A DNA stretch of 64,000 nucleotides from Alphaproteobacteria bacterium (GTDB taxonomy: Bacteria > Pseudomonadota > Alphaproteobacteria > SHNJ01), in NCBI GenBank assembly GCA_004295055.1, contig SHNJ01000012.1, positions 62,001 through 126,000 of the forward strand, read 5' to 3'. Positions 10,234-19,416 of the stretch are shown in pieces; position 1 is the first letter of the stretch; every line of letters starts with the position of its first letter. A model generated the notes under the pieces. That model had not been told where the DNA came from. It searched no databases and saw only the letters and a program-made list of their open reading frames with translations. The position numbers and the translations under genes were made by a program.

Positions 10234-10786
10234 CGAAATCCCCGTTTTTAATATTTAAGATTTGTTTGGCGAGAGCAAAGGCAAATCCGGCGGCGGCAAA
10301 TTTCTGCAATTGTTTCTTGGCATCTAATCCTGGCGCCGCGAATGGCCCTAATTTTTTACGCTTGGCAAATCGCATCGCCGCTTGATATTCCATGTCCGGA
10401 TCTTCTTCTATAATTCTATCCAACGCCGATTCGGTATCGTCGTTGGCAATGCCTTTTTGTTTTAATTTGGCGCGAATACTGCGCAGGGATTTGCCGCCTT
10501 GGTTCATATTTTTAATCCGGTGCCAGGCAAAATTTTGATCGTCTAAATATCCGGATGCTGCAATTTTTGCGATGGTTTTATCGACCATCGCAATAAAATC
10601 CGCTTCTTTATGCACCCCGGATTTCTGCAAACGGCGCATTAAAACCTGGCGCAAGGAATGGGTCGAAGCGGCGTAACGCCCCAGATAGTACAAGGCGGCT
10701 TTTTCCAAATATTCCGACGTTATAGCGCGCGGTTTTGGCGGTCTTTTATCCTTATATTTTTTTTCAATTTTTCTGGCAGATTGCAT
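10214..10786 (-). CDS. recX: RecX family regulatory protein
   Basis: 190-residue, mostly helical and basic protein of the RecX family, which binds RecA filaments and modulates their activity. Typical repeats are seen: [23 protein letters not shown], then [19 protein letters not shown] and [14 protein letters not shown]. The N-terminal 20 residues are Lys/Arg-rich. The 3' end overlaps acs by 20 bases, an unusual pairing since recX more often follows recA. It is divergent from argD. Confidence 0.85.
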   Translation of the reverse strand: MQSARKIEKKYKDKRPPKPRAITSEYLEKAALYYLGRYAASTHSLRQVLMRRLQKSGVHKEADFIAMVDKTIAKIAASGYLDDQNFAWHRIKNMNQGGKSLRSIRAKLKQKGIANDDTESALDRIIEEDPDMEYQAAMRFAKRKKLGPFAAPGLDAKKQLQKFAAAGFAFALAKQILNIKNGDFDDNDTD

Positions 10787-10866
10787 TGGAATTGCCTATG
10801 ATAACCGGCTTACAGATTAGGCCGAGCGCCATAAAATACCAAGTTATTTTTCAGGACTGTCCAGAC

Positions 10867-12081
10867 ATGAATTCGAATTTCTCCCTGCAAAAACCGGTCA
10901 CCGACGCATTAATGCCCCTGGCAAGACGGGCCAATTTGGCGTTTACCCACGGGGAAGGACCCTATTTATATGGGTATGATGGCAAAAAATATCTGGATTT
11001 CCTGGCTGGCATCGCCGTTTGCTCACTGGGGCACTCTCATCCGCAATTGGTTGCTGCAATGCGGGAACAATCCGGCAAAGTCTGGCATTATTCCAACCAC
11101 TTCCGAATACCGGAACAAGAACGTCTGGCGGAACGCCTGGTCGAGGCAACAGGAATGGAACAGGCTTATTTCTGCAATTCTGGCGCGGAAGCGAATGAAA
11201 GCGCGTTCAAATTAACCCGCAAGTATTTCGACGACATCGGCCAGCCGGAGAAATTCCGTATCATCACTTTTGAACAAGCTTTTCATGGCCGCACGCTGGC
11301 CACCGTTACCGCCACGGGTCAAGAGAAATACTTAAAGGGATTTTATCCGAAAGTGGATGGGTTTGATAAAGTCGCTTATGGAAATATGAATGAATTGCGC
11401 GCCGCCATTACGCCGGAAACCGCCGCAATTATGATCGAGCCCGTGCAAGGCGAAGGCGGATTACGCGTTGCGTCCGACGAATGGCTGCAGGCGCTGCGCA
11501 AAACATGCGATGAATTTGGCCTGTTGCTGATTTACGATCAGGTGCAATGCGGCGTTGGCCGGACCGGTAAATTCTGTTCGCATCATTGGTCCGGCGTGAA
11601 ACCCGATGTATTGACATTCGCCAAAGGAATTGCCGGCGGATATCCGATGGGCGTTTGCCTTTCCACCAAAAAAGCCGCAACCGGCATGACACCCGGCAGT
11701 CATGGCACCACTTTTGGCGGCAGCCCGATGGCTTGCGCGTTAGCCAATGCGGCGCTTGACGTTTTGCTGGCCCCTGGATTTATGGAAAATGTACAACAAC
11801 GCGGCCAGCAACTGCGCGAGGGATTGGAAAAACTGGCGCAACAATATCCAAACATTGTTATCGAACCGCGTGGGCGCGGGTTATTGGCGGGATTCCAGTT
11901 GAAATCCAATATCGTCAATACCGATTTCGTACCGCAATTGCGCGAACACGGATTGCTGTCGACCGTTGCCGGCGAAAATTGCATTCGTCTGGTGCCGCCA
12001 TTGATTATCACCGCAAACCATGTCGACGAGGCATTGGCGATTATCGAAAAAACCTGCCGCGATTTCAAACCGGCCGCATAA
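10867..12081 (+). CDS. argD: Acetylornithine aminotransferase
   Basis: PLP-dependent class III aminotransferase of arginine (and possibly lysine) synthesis. I chose the ATG at 10867 (MNSNFSLQKPVTDALMPLA), preceded by CAGGA; the longer frame would run into the recX promoter region. The 404 residues carry YLDFLAGIAVCSLGHSHP, the phosphate-binding CNSGAEANE, and the PLP lysine in FAKGIAGGYPMG. The hslO gene follows after 11 bases, so the two are probably one transcript, an arrangement common in alphaproteobacteria although argF is missing between them. Confidence 0.95.
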   Translation: MNSNFSLQKPVTDALMPLARRANLAFTHGEGPYLYGYDGKKYLDFLAGIAVCSLGHSHPQLVAAMREQSGKVWHYSNHFRIPEQERLAERLVEATGMEQAYFCNSGAEANESAFKLTRKYFDDIGQPEKFRIITFEQAFHGRTLATVTATGQEKYLKGFYPKVDGFDKVAYGNMNELRAAITPETAAIMIEPVQGEGGLRVASDEWLQALRKTCDEFGLLLIYDQVQCGVGRTGKFCSHHWSGVKPDVLTFAKGIAGGYPMGVCLSTKKAATGMTPGSHGTTFGGSPMACALANAALDVLLAPGFMENVQQRGQQLREGLEKLAQQYPNIVIEPRGRGLLAGFQLKSNIVNTDFVPQLREHGLLSTVAGENCIRLVPPLIITANHVDEALAIIEKTCRDFKPAA

Positions 12082-12092
12082 GGAATATCAAC

Positions 12093-13061
12093 GTGGCCGA
12101 TCATCCAGAAGAAATCACCCTTTCCTCGATCCCCAGTATCGACGATTTTATTTTACCCTTTCAGATCGAAAGCCTGCAGATACGCGGCCGGTTGATTCGG
12201 CTGTCCACCGTGGCCGATACCATTATTCACAAACATGAATACCCGCCGCCAATTGCGCAAATTGTTGGCGAAAGTCTTGCTATCACCGCGTGTTTAGCGA
12301 ACATGTTAAAATTCGACGGAATTTTCACCTTGCAAACCAAAACCGATGGGGCGGTGCGTTTCCTGGTGGCAGATATGACCAGCGAGGGTCATTTGCGCGG
12401 ATATTGCCATTACAATTCCGAAGAAATGGAAAAAGTCATCGCCGCCAACAATAAAGATTTATCTTTGCCGCGATTGATGGGAACAGGATATTTGGCATTC
12501 ACCGTAGATCAGGGCGATAAAGCCGATCCTTATCAAGGCATCGTGGAATTGACCGGAAACAAACTGGTTGATTGCGTGCATCATTATTTCCAGCAATCGG
12601 AACAATTGGAAGCCGCCATCAAGGTTGCCACCGGCGAATTGCCAAGCCTTGCCGGACGCAATCACTGGCGCGCTGGCGCGATTATGTTACAACGAATACC
12701 GCTGGAAGGCGGATCATCCATAACATTGGATGCGGAAGAACAAGAAGATGGCTGGCGCCGGTTAATGTATTTATTGGGTACTTGCACCGATGAAGAATTA
12801 ACCGACCCTTATTTAACCGCCCAGCAGTTATTATTCCGCTTGTTTCATGAGGATGGCGTGCGTGTCTTTAAGCCCACTCCCCTGGTGCATAAATGCCGCT
12901 GTAATCGCGAACGGGTGGAGAATGTTTTACTCCGGCTAACAGCAGAAGATTTGCAAGAAATGCAAATTGATGGCAAAATCGTCGTCACTTGCCAGTTTTG
13001 CAATTCTAAAGAAATTTTTACGTGGGAAGAAATCAACCGTAAAACTGAAAATCCGGCGTAG
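12093..13061 (+). CDS. hslO: Redox-regulated chaperone Hsp33
   Basis: Chaperone holdase activated by oxidation of a C-terminal zinc centre. I chose the GTG at 12093, eight bases after AAGGA; the longer frame is inside argD. The 322 residues end in the zinc site CRC (HKCRCNRERV) and, about 30 residues later, CQFC (VVTCQFCNSKEIF), so all four cysteines are present and the redox switch should work. The core starts with RGRLIRLSTVADTI. Confidence 0.95.
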   Translation: MADHPEEITLSSIPSIDDFILPFQIESLQIRGRLIRLSTVADTIIHKHEYPPPIAQIVGESLAITACLANMLKFDGIFTLQTKTDGAVRFLVADMTSEGHLRGYCHYNSEEMEKVIAANNKDLSLPRLMGTGYLAFTVDQGDKADPYQGIVELTGNKLVDCVHHYFQQSEQLEAAIKVATGELPSLAGRNHWRAGAIMLQRIPLEGGSSITLDAEEQEDGWRRLMYLLGTCTDEELTDPYLTAQQLLFRLFHEDGVRVFKPTPLVHKCRCNRERVENVLLRLTAEDLQEMQIDGKIVVTCQFCNSKEIFTWEEINRKTENPA

Positions 13062-13088
13062 CTCTATATTCAACCAATGAGGTTCATG

Positions 13089-13688
13089 ATGAAAAAAATT
13101 ATAGCATTATTTCTAACTTTAGGCCTGCTGACCGCTTGCGCCAGCAATGATGCGCCGCCTGCGCCGCAAGATATGAGTTTTAAGGATCAAGCGCCTATCG
13201 CTCTTGCCGTATCGGATTTCCAAATTGTTCAGGATTATAAATCGCCAATGGCGGCACCGAACGTGGAACATATGTTCGCTATTTCTCCGGCCAAGGCGGT
13301 CGAAAGCTGGGTAAAAGATCGTTTATCGGCCAAAGGCGGCCAGTTTTTGGCGCGTGTTGTGATTCGCGATGCCAGCGTGAAAGAAACCGAATTGCCATAT
13401 ACCAAAGGCTGGCGCGGATGGTTTAGCACCGAAGAAGCCGCCCGTTATGACGGATCGCTGTCGGTGATGATTGAAATCGTCCGTCCCGACGGATATGTGG
13501 AGGCTTATGTTTCCGCCAAATCCACCCAAAGCCGCACTGTTTTGGAAAATGCGTCGCAATCCGACAAGGACCGGGTTTGGTATGATTTAACCCGTGCCCT
13601 GGCCAATGATATCGACCGGGAATTGAGCAAACAAATCAGCGCCAATTTCGGCCCGATTCTGATGACTCGCGGTCCGGCAACGATGTAA
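13089..13688 (+). CDS. Lipoprotein of unknown function
   Basis: 199 residues with a lipoprotein signal: MKKIIALFLTLGLLTACAS, with the lipobox LTAC. I chose the second of two adjacent ATGs (13089) because GAGG lies six bases upstream; starts at 13077 and 13086 are possible. The mature part has no repeats or known motif I recognise; it contains conserved-looking stretches such as AVESWVKDRLSAKGGQFLARVVI and WYDLTRALANDIDREL, suggesting a compact envelope domain. A strong terminator follows. Confidence 0.75.
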   Translation: MKKIIALFLTLGLLTACASNDAPPAPQDMSFKDQAPIALAVSDFQIVQDYKSPMAAPNVEHMFAISPAKAVESWVKDRLSAKGGQFLARVVIRDASVKETELPYTKGWRGWFSTEEAARYDGSLSVMIEIVRPDGYVEAYVSAKSTQSRTVLENASQSDKDRVWYDLTRALANDIDRELSKQISANFGPILMTRGPATM

Positions 13689-13705
13689 TTGACCCGATTC
13701 CAACA

Positions 13706-13736
13706 AAAAGGCCGCCAAATTGGCGGCCTTTTTTAT
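13706..13736 (+). terminator. Rho-independent terminator after the lipoprotein gene
   Basis: Stem GGCCGCCAA / TTGGCGGCC with a tiny loop, flanked by A-run and TTTTTT. Confidence 0.9.
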
Positions 13737-13810
13737 TATTTTTCAATATCCTATTTCTCTTGAATCCAATTGTTTCTTATATAGAATCATTAAAACTTTG
13801 AGGGAACAAG

Positions 13811-16800
13811 ATGGCCAGCAGACTAGTCCGGCAAATTTGGCTAACCGCCGAGCAACATGCACGAGGCATGAATAGTGATCATGTCAATTGGCGCCATGTA
13901 TTGCTTGCACTATTATCCAGCAATAATGGATCGCAGGTTTTTAGTCGCCTTGGTATTTCCGTTGGAACATTAGAAACTGACATTAGATTCTCGTTACTGT
14001 CCCACAAACTTGGGTTCGGACCAATTGCGATTGCGGCCGATTCATCCCCGCCTAAAGCACTAGAGATAGATTGGACCAGAACACCTCCTATAAGCGAGTT
14101 ACTAAGATCCCCGAGCGGTCAAATCATCATTCGGATTGCGAATCATTTATTGGACCTAAGAGAAGTGCAAGTAATTTTAAATGAAGCCAAACTTGCCGCA
14201 GAAAGAAAAATGCAGGTAAGAAGAAGCGAAGATGAAAACGCGGAAGCTGTAGAACCTGGACTCACTATAAGGGGATATAATGAAATATTAGAAAGATGCA
14301 TTGGAATCATAGGTTATTATGATAACCAATCAGAAACTGTACAAAATTTACGAAAAAAACAAGCTTCTGTTGATTCTGCGAGAGAAGCTATAAATATTGC
14401 CCAAAAGCTTTTAAGAACAGAAATGCAAGACCTTACTGCAGGCTTTGCTGAAGAAGTTGGAAAATCCGTACTCCAACAACAAGGAGTGTCTGCTTATGAC
14501 AATGCTTCTGTCCAAGAAGCTTATAAAACAGGCGCTCGTAATCTAACCGATGAACAAGACTCGGCCCCCTTAACCGATGATTTGGTCAAAATTGTACTTG
14601 ATGCAAAAAATCCTTTGATAGAAGTCTTGCTTTATCGGTCGGGGTTGGTTGTGCCCGAAGGAACAACACCTCCAGTCTTCCAATTTCCGGCACATAATGT
14701 TGCCAATGTATTTTTAGGCGCCTGGGACACGGCAAGAGATCTTAGAGCCAAAAATCTAACCGTTGATTATTTATTACCTGTTTTAATCGGGGATAGTTTA
14801 GTCACTCAAGCGCTTATCAAAACCGGTTTTAAGCCTGAGGTAGCTCGCGGGGCCATGGCAAAAATAATCGAAGATAAAGCCGCAGCAGATAATGTTGGCA
14901 GCACTTACCGCCATAGCGTTGTTCCAGATGATTTATTTCAAACTACTTTGAAAAGAGCGGCAGCTTTAAGTTTTAAGGACAGACCGGTTATTGCCGCCGA
15001 TATTTTTGCATTGCTAATTGATGATCCCAAAACCGGCCTTGCAAAACGTCTACAAGAGTGGGGCGTGGCGGATCCAAAGGATTTTGTACGCGAAGCGGAA
15101 ACTGTATTAAGGGAAATTGGGCAAGATCCGGAACAACGCAGCGCTTTGCATGCCATCTTTGGAATCCCAATGAAATCGTCCGAGGCATTGGCAAACTATA
15201 CAACAGATATGGTGTTAAAGGCCCGCCAAGGAAAATTCGATGCCGTCATTGGCAGGGAAGGAGAAATTAATCAAATAGAAGATGCATTACTGCATCGCAA
15301 AAAAAGCAGCGCCGTTTTAGTGGGCGATGCTGGTGTTGGAAAAAGCGCTGTCGTTGAAGGATTGGCAACCCGGATTGCAAACGCAAAGGCCGATCCCAGA
15401 TTGGCCAATTTACGCTTGCTTCATTTGGATATTGGTAAATTAGTGGCAGGCACTCACTACCGGGGCGATTTCGAAGCGCGCGTACAAGCGATTGTCGCTG
15501 GAGCATCAGCCGATAAAAATATCGTTTTGTTTATTGACGAAATGCATGGCATGGTTGGTGCTGGTGGAACAAACGAAGGCACCCTAGATTTAAGCAATAT
15601 ATTAAAACCGTATTTGGCACGAGGTGAAATTCGTGTCATAGGTGCTACTACCTGGAATGAGTATAGAAAACACATTGAAAAAGACACTGCTTTGAATCGC
15701 AGATTTCATGTGATTGACGTTCAAGAACCAAACTTAGAAAAAACCATTGAGATTCTTACCGGCCTAGCACCAACTTATGCGGCCCATCATAAGGTAAAAA
15801 TTCCCCCTTCTGTTATTCGCGCAATCGCGGAAACGGCGGAAAGATACATTAACAGCCGCAAACAACCGGACAAATCCATCGATGTATTGGATGCAACTTT
15901 GCTGGCCGCTCGAAAACGAGGCGGGACTTATGCCTCACTGCATGATGTTAAAGAAGTAGTCGCAAAAATGACCAATATTCCGTTGGTCAATATTCAAAGT
16001 AGAGATAAAAGTGGCTACGGCGCATTGACCGAAAAATTAGGGCTGCGGATTATTGCACAAAGAAATGCGGCGGTTGCGGTCGGAGATGCGATTAAACGCG
16101 GCATGGCGGGGATTCAAGAATCCGGCAAGCCGTTAGGATGTTTTATTTTTATTGGACCAACCGGTGTTGGAAAAACTTTGACCGCGAATGTTATTGCCGA
16201 AGAGCTGGGGTTGGAACGCCCTATTCGTATTGATATGTCAGAATATGGCGAAAAACACAGTGTTTCCCGATTAATTGGCGCGCCGCCCGGCTATGTTGGT
16301 TATGATGAACCCGGACAATTGACGGAACCAGTCCGACGCAGACCATTTTCGGTCGTATTGCTGGATGAAATTGAAAAAGCGCATCCGGATATTCTATCAA
16401 TTTTACTGCAAGTCACCGAAGATGGGCGCTTGACCGATGGACGCGCCAACACCATAGATTTTCGCAATACCGTTCTTATTATGACCAGTAATATTGGCGC
16501 CAGAGAAGCCATGGCTGCAGCGCAGCAGTTTGGTTTTGTGGGAGCCAAAGACAGAGACAATGTTGAACTTGCAAAAGAAAAAATGCGCGAAGCCTATGAT
16601 CAGGCGGTACGAAAATGGGCATCGCCTGAATTTTTAAACCGCGTCGACCAAGTAACTTTTGATCCTTTGTCGCCCACCGATATGCCGCCCATAGTTGACT
16701 TACATGCCTCTTTGCTGGCAAAACGGGTGCGTGCGCAAAACGTATCTTTAGAAGTAACTCCGGACGCAAAAGCATGGCTTGCACAAAATGGTTATGAATT

Positions 16801-16822
16801 GAGTATGGCGCCCGGCCTTTAA
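13811..16822 (+). CDS. ClpA-like double-AAA+ ATPase with extended N-terminal region, frameshifted near its end
   Basis: Unfoldase of the Clp/Hsp100 class. AAA1 has Walker A GDAGVGKS (about 505), Walker B LFIDEMHG (about 573) and Arg finger in LNRRFHVIDV; AAA2 has GPTGVGKT (about 782), VVLLDEIEKAHPD (about 850) and FLNRVDQVTF. There is no middle coiled coil, as in ClpA. QFGFVGAK lies where ClpA/ClpX carry the ClpP-docking loop. The region before AAA1 is about 480 residues against under 200 in ClpA; it contains several Clp-N-like half repeats (about 1-55, 300-355, 378-440). The frame ends at SMAPGL, but the conserved GARPLKR sensor-2 sequence continues one base back in frame. The 5' half looks more A/T-rich than neighbours. 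It is flanked by terminators, so it is a single-gene unit. Confidence 0.85.
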   Translation: MASRLVRQIWLTAEQHARGMNSDHVNWRHVLLALLSSNNGSQVFSRLGISVGTLETDIRFSLLSHKLGFGPIAIAADSSPPKALEIDWTRTPPISELLRSPSGQIIIRIANHLLDLREVQVILNEAKLAAERKMQVRRSEDENAEAVEPGLTIRGYNEILERCIGIIGYYDNQSETVQNLRKKQASVDSAREAINIAQKLLRTEMQDLTAGFAEEVGKSVLQQQGVSAYDNASVQEAYKTGARNLTDEQDSAPLTDDLVKIVLDAKNPLIEVLLYRSGLVVPEGTTPPVFQFPAHNVANVFLGAWDTARDLRAKNLTVDYLLPVLIGDSLVTQALIKTGFKPEVARGAMAKIIEDKAAADNVGSTYRHSVVPDDLFQTTLKRAAALSFKDRPVIAADIFALLIDDPKTGLAKRLQEWGVADPKDFVREAETVLREIGQDPEQRSALHAIFGIPMKSSEALANYTTDMVLKARQGKFDAVIGREGEINQIEDALLHRKKSSAVLVGDAGVGKSAVVEGLATRIANAKADPRLANLRLLHLDIGKLVAGTHYRGDFEARVQAIVAGASADKNIVLFIDEMHGMVGAGGTNEGTLDLSNILKPYLARGEIRVIGATTWNEYRKHIEKDTALNRRFHVIDVQEPNLEKTIEILTGLAPTYAAHHKVKIPPSVIRAIAETAERYINSRKQPDKSIDVLDATLLAARKRGGTYASLHDVKEVVAKMTNIPLVNIQSRDKSGYGALTEKLGLRIIAQRNAAVAVGDAIKRGMAGIQESGKPLGCFIFIGPTGVGKTLTANVIAEELGLERPIRIDMSEYGEKHSVSRLIGAPPGYVGYDEPGQLTEPVRRRPFSVVLLDEIEKAHPDILSILLQVTEDGRLTDGRANTIDFRNTVLIMTSNIGAREAMAAAQQFGFVGAKDRDNVELAKEKMREAYDQAVRKWASPEFLNRVDQVTFDPLSPTDMPPIVDLHASLLAKRVRAQNVSLEVTPDAKAWLAQNGYELSMAPGL

Positions 16823-16998
16823 AGCGCTTGATACGCGATAAAATTGAAACTCCTCTGGCATCCTACATGCTTGGGGGAAGGGCAAGAAGACCCTTGGGAA
16901 TAAGAATAGAAAAACCAGCCGGGCAAGATCAAATTACTTTGGTTGAAGATAATTCTATTATTAAACACCTTGCGAAACTTAGAAGAAAAACTCGTTGA
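16804..16998 (+). pseudogene. Displaced C-terminal 64 codons of the ClpA-like gene (-1 frame)
   Basis: Read from 16804, the sequence gives YGARPLKRLIRDKIETPLAS and continues for 64 codons to a TGA at 16996-16998. GARPLKR is the sensor-2 signature that follows the AAA2 core in every Clp ATPase, and it joins the main frame exactly where SMAPGL departs. One missing base near 16800-16806 explains it. No slippery heptamer or ribosome site is visible, so either a real mutation or an assembly error is more likely than programmed frameshifting. Confidence 0.85.
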
Positions 16999-17003
16999 GC
17001 AAT

Positions 17004-17037
17004 AAAAAAGGCCGCTAGTAAAGCGGCCTTTTTTATT
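17004..17037. terminator. Bidirectional rho-independent terminator
   Basis: Stem AAGGCCGCT / AGCGGCCTT around AGTAA, A-run on one side and T-run on the other. It serves the ClpA-like gene from the left and folE from the right. Confidence 0.88.
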
Positions 17038-17059
17038 ATGCACAAGATCTACCTAGCAC

Positions 17060-17692
17060 TTAAGTGCCGGATTTTATAAGCCGCAGCACTTCTTCGCGCT
17101 TGATGGCATCATGCTCATACAAACCCAACGCCTGCATGGTGATCATATTGACGCCTTGTTTATGCACGCCGCGATTGGTCATGCATTCATGCACACCTTC
17201 GGCGACGACAATCACGCCCTTGGCGCTAAGATGCTGGTAAATCGCAATCGCGATTTCCGAGGTCATTTTTTCCTGAATCTGCAAACGTTTGGCATATACA
17301 TCGACAACACGCGCCAATTTGCTAATACCCGCCACCATTTTATTCGGCAAATAGGCAATGTGGATTTTACCGGTAAATGGCATGATATGATGTTCGCAAT
17401 GCGATTCGTATGGAATATCGCGCAGAATAACGACATCATGATAACCCGACGGCTGTTCAAACGTTTTGCCCAAAATCTCGGCCGGATCTTCGGCATAACC
17501 GCGGAAAAATTCTTCGAACGCGCGCACTACGCGGTCCGGGGTTTCAATCAAACCCTCGCGGTCTGGATCATCGCCAGCATACCGAATCAAGGTGCGAACC
17601 GCATCCATCGCCTGCTCCTCGCTGGGGCGGATATCGTCGCCCAGTTGATGAATCGATTTTAAAAGGGCGGTGACGGAATCTTTGTTGCTCAT
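17060..17692 (-). CDS. folE: GTP cyclohydrolase I
   Basis: First enzyme of tetrahydrofolate synthesis: GTP to dihydroneopterin triphosphate. 210 residues. The zinc site is in SHCEHHIMPFTGKIHIAY, with the second cysteine in VHECMTNRGVHK. The closing MITMQALGLYEHDAIKREEVL is typical. apaG lies 30 bases upstream on the same strand and both are probably co-transcribed. Confidence 0.96.
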   Translation of the reverse strand: MSNKDSVTALLKSIHQLGDDIRPSEEQAMDAVRTLIRYAGDDPDREGLIETPDRVVRAFEEFFRGYAEDPAEILGKTFEQPSGYHDVVILRDIPYESHCEHHIMPFTGKIHIAYLPNKMVAGISKLARVVDVYAKRLQIQEKMTSEIAIAIYQHLSAKGVIVVAEGVHECMTNRGVHKQGVNMITMQALGLYEHDAIKREEVLRLIKSGT

Positions 17693-17722
17693 AAGAAATC
17701 TTTCAAAAGTTGGAATTTATAT

Positions 17723-18115
17723 CTATTGCATTTTGATCGGTTGGTAAGGGCTGTCGAGCGAAAAGGCGGGGATATCGACATTAAACCGGTCGCCGGTTTG
17801 ACTTTCCATCTCATAACTGCCCACCATAATTCCCGATGGAGTCGGCAGCGGCGTACCGCTAGTATATTCATAAGCATCGCCCGGATTCAAAACCGGTTCT
17901 TCGCCAACAACCCCGGGCCCGCGCACTTCCTGGGTGCGGCCATAAGAATCTGTAATTTTCCAATGGCGATTGCGAAGCTGTACCGTCTCCTTGCCGCAAT
18001 TTTCTATTCGCACATGATAGGCCCATACAAAACTGTTATCGTTTGGCGCCGATTGATCGGCCAAATAGGTTGGCTTGACCGTAATACGAATATTGTGGGT
18101 GGTTTTACTGTACAT
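17723..18115 (-). CDS. apaG: ApaG domain protein
   Basis: 130-residue single-domain protein of the ApaG fold (fibronectin-III-like). Typical signatures are FVWAYHVRIENCGKETVQL, RHWKITDSYGRTQEVRGPGVVGEEPVL and the C-terminal GSYEMESQTGDRFNVDIPAF. The function is not settled; bacterial members are linked to cobalt/magnesium resistance and diadenosine tetraphosphate levels. It lies just upstream of folE. Confidence 0.94.
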   Translation of the reverse strand: MYSKTTHNIRITVKPTYLADQSAPNDNSFVWAYHVRIENCGKETVQLRNRHWKITDSYGRTQEVRGPGVVGEEPVLNPGDAYEYTSGTPLPTPSGIMVGSYEMESQTGDRFNVDIPAFSLDSPYQPIKMQ

Positions 18116-18165
18116 CGGCGCGCATCATACGGCAAAAGCCATACTAAGAAAAGGGGGCCAAATCA

Positions 18166-18195
18166 TAAAAAAAGGGGCCAAAAGGCCCCTTTTTC
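18166..18195 (-). terminator. Terminator after the OmpA-type lipoprotein gene
   Basis: On the minus strand GGGGCC, loop TTTT, GGCCCC and then a run of seven T. It separates this gene from apaG. Confidence 0.85.
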
Positions 18196-18211
18196 CATAT
18201 TATTGCATTGA

Positions 18212-19129
18212 TTAGTACATAATATTCCGATCGTGCGATGGCGTTCCGCCAATCCTTACGCCAGCGCGGCGATTGCGCGCTTCGCGAACATTATCGCCGG
18301 TTGAAATGGCCAAATCGTCTTCGCCGCGCGCTTCCACGCGGATATTTTTCGACGGCACGCCAGCTTTAATCAGCACATTGCGCACAGCCATAGCCCGGCG
18401 GTGCGATAAGGCCATGTTGCCTGCGCGAGTGCCGGCGGTGTCCGTATGGCCTGTGACTATGACAGGATTGTCGGTGCCGGCCCGTTTAGCCAAGGCTTTT
18501 ACTTCCTTAATATCTGCGGCATTCAATTTAGAAGATCCAAAGGCAAAATAGATTGTACCGTCGCCGGAATGCGGGGTTGTATCTTTCATCGCCATCGAGG
18601 CGCGTGCTTTTTTCGGCTGACTGCTGGCGTACTTCTTGGCTTTATCGGCAAGAGCCGTTTCCGATTTTTCTAAATCCGCGAACGCGGCCATAAATTCCTT
18701 GCGGCAGGCGGCGATATCGTTTGGCTGCCAATTTTCTTCTTGTTGTTCGACCCAGCAATCGAATTTCGCCATGGCCTTAGCGGCCTGGTTCGGCGATGAT
18801 TTTTTTGCGCCGTTATCCAACATATAATCCAGGCGATTGTAATAATTGGTCATTTCCGCAATTTTGTGGTTTGGGATATTCCAATTGTTAGGATTTTCCG
18901 GATCCACATTTTCACCGTTCAAAGCGCGCAAGCCTTTGTTTGCGAAATGATCGGCATCGTACCAATCATACTGATGCGCTTCGGAACGGACGAAGGATTT
19001 ATATTCTTTGACTAATGCTTGGGTAAAGGGAGAACCTTTGACTTTGGCATCATCGAACTTATCGACATTGACGCCGGCGCAACCGGATAAAACCAACAGC
19101 GCGGAGAGGACGATAAATTTCTTAAACAT
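18212..19129 (-). CDS. OmpA-family peptidoglycan-binding lipoprotein
   Basis: 305 residues. I chose the ATG at 19127-19129, six bases after AAGGAG, giving the lipoprotein signal MFKKFIVLSALLVLSGC. The C-terminal OmpA-like domain (about 205-300) starts GTIYFAFGSSKLNAADI and contains VTGHTDTAGTRAGNMALSHRRA and the closing NRRAGVRI; the Asp and Arg that grip diaminopimelate are within TGHTD and NRR. The middle region (30-190) is unlike Pal and has a possible alpha-helical character. It probably links the outer membrane to peptidoglycan. Confidence 0.86.
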   Translation of the reverse strand: MFKKFIVLSALLVLSGCAGVNVDKFDDAKVKGSPFTQALVKEYKSFVRSEAHQYDWYDADHFANKGLRALNGENVDPENPNNWNIPNHKIAEMTNYYNRLDYMLDNGAKKSSPNQAAKAMAKFDCWVEQQEENWQPNDIAACRKEFMAAFADLEKSETALADKAKKYASSQPKKARASMAMKDTTPHSGDGTIYFAFGSSKLNAADIKEVKALAKRAGTDNPVIVTGHTDTAGTRAGNMALSHRRAMAVRNVLIKAGVPSKNIRVEARGEDDLAISTGDNVREARNRRAGVRIGGTPSHDRNIMY

Positions 19130-19416
19130 GAGATTCTCCTTATATATCAATCATTTAAAATAACAGCGTCTGGATTCCGGTCCCTGCCCGATCCATACAC
19201 AATGCTTGCCGATAACCGCACCATTCTGCAATCAAAATATGATTTATTAGCAACAGTTTATGCCCGGGGTGTTGTGATAAAACACAACCGTCCTTGCCGC
19301 CAGAAAATGATTCTACCCGGCTTTGCGAGCAAAATAATTTCCTTGTCGGGGTGGCCTCGACCATCTTCTTAGCGTATAACTGCTATGCGTCTTCTTATAA
19401 GGAGAATAGGATTTAC

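Noticed and set aside
16790-16822. Programmed -1 frameshift in the ClpA-like gene
   Set aside because: No X-XXY-YYZ slippery heptamer, hairpin or internal ribosome site is visible near the shift point.
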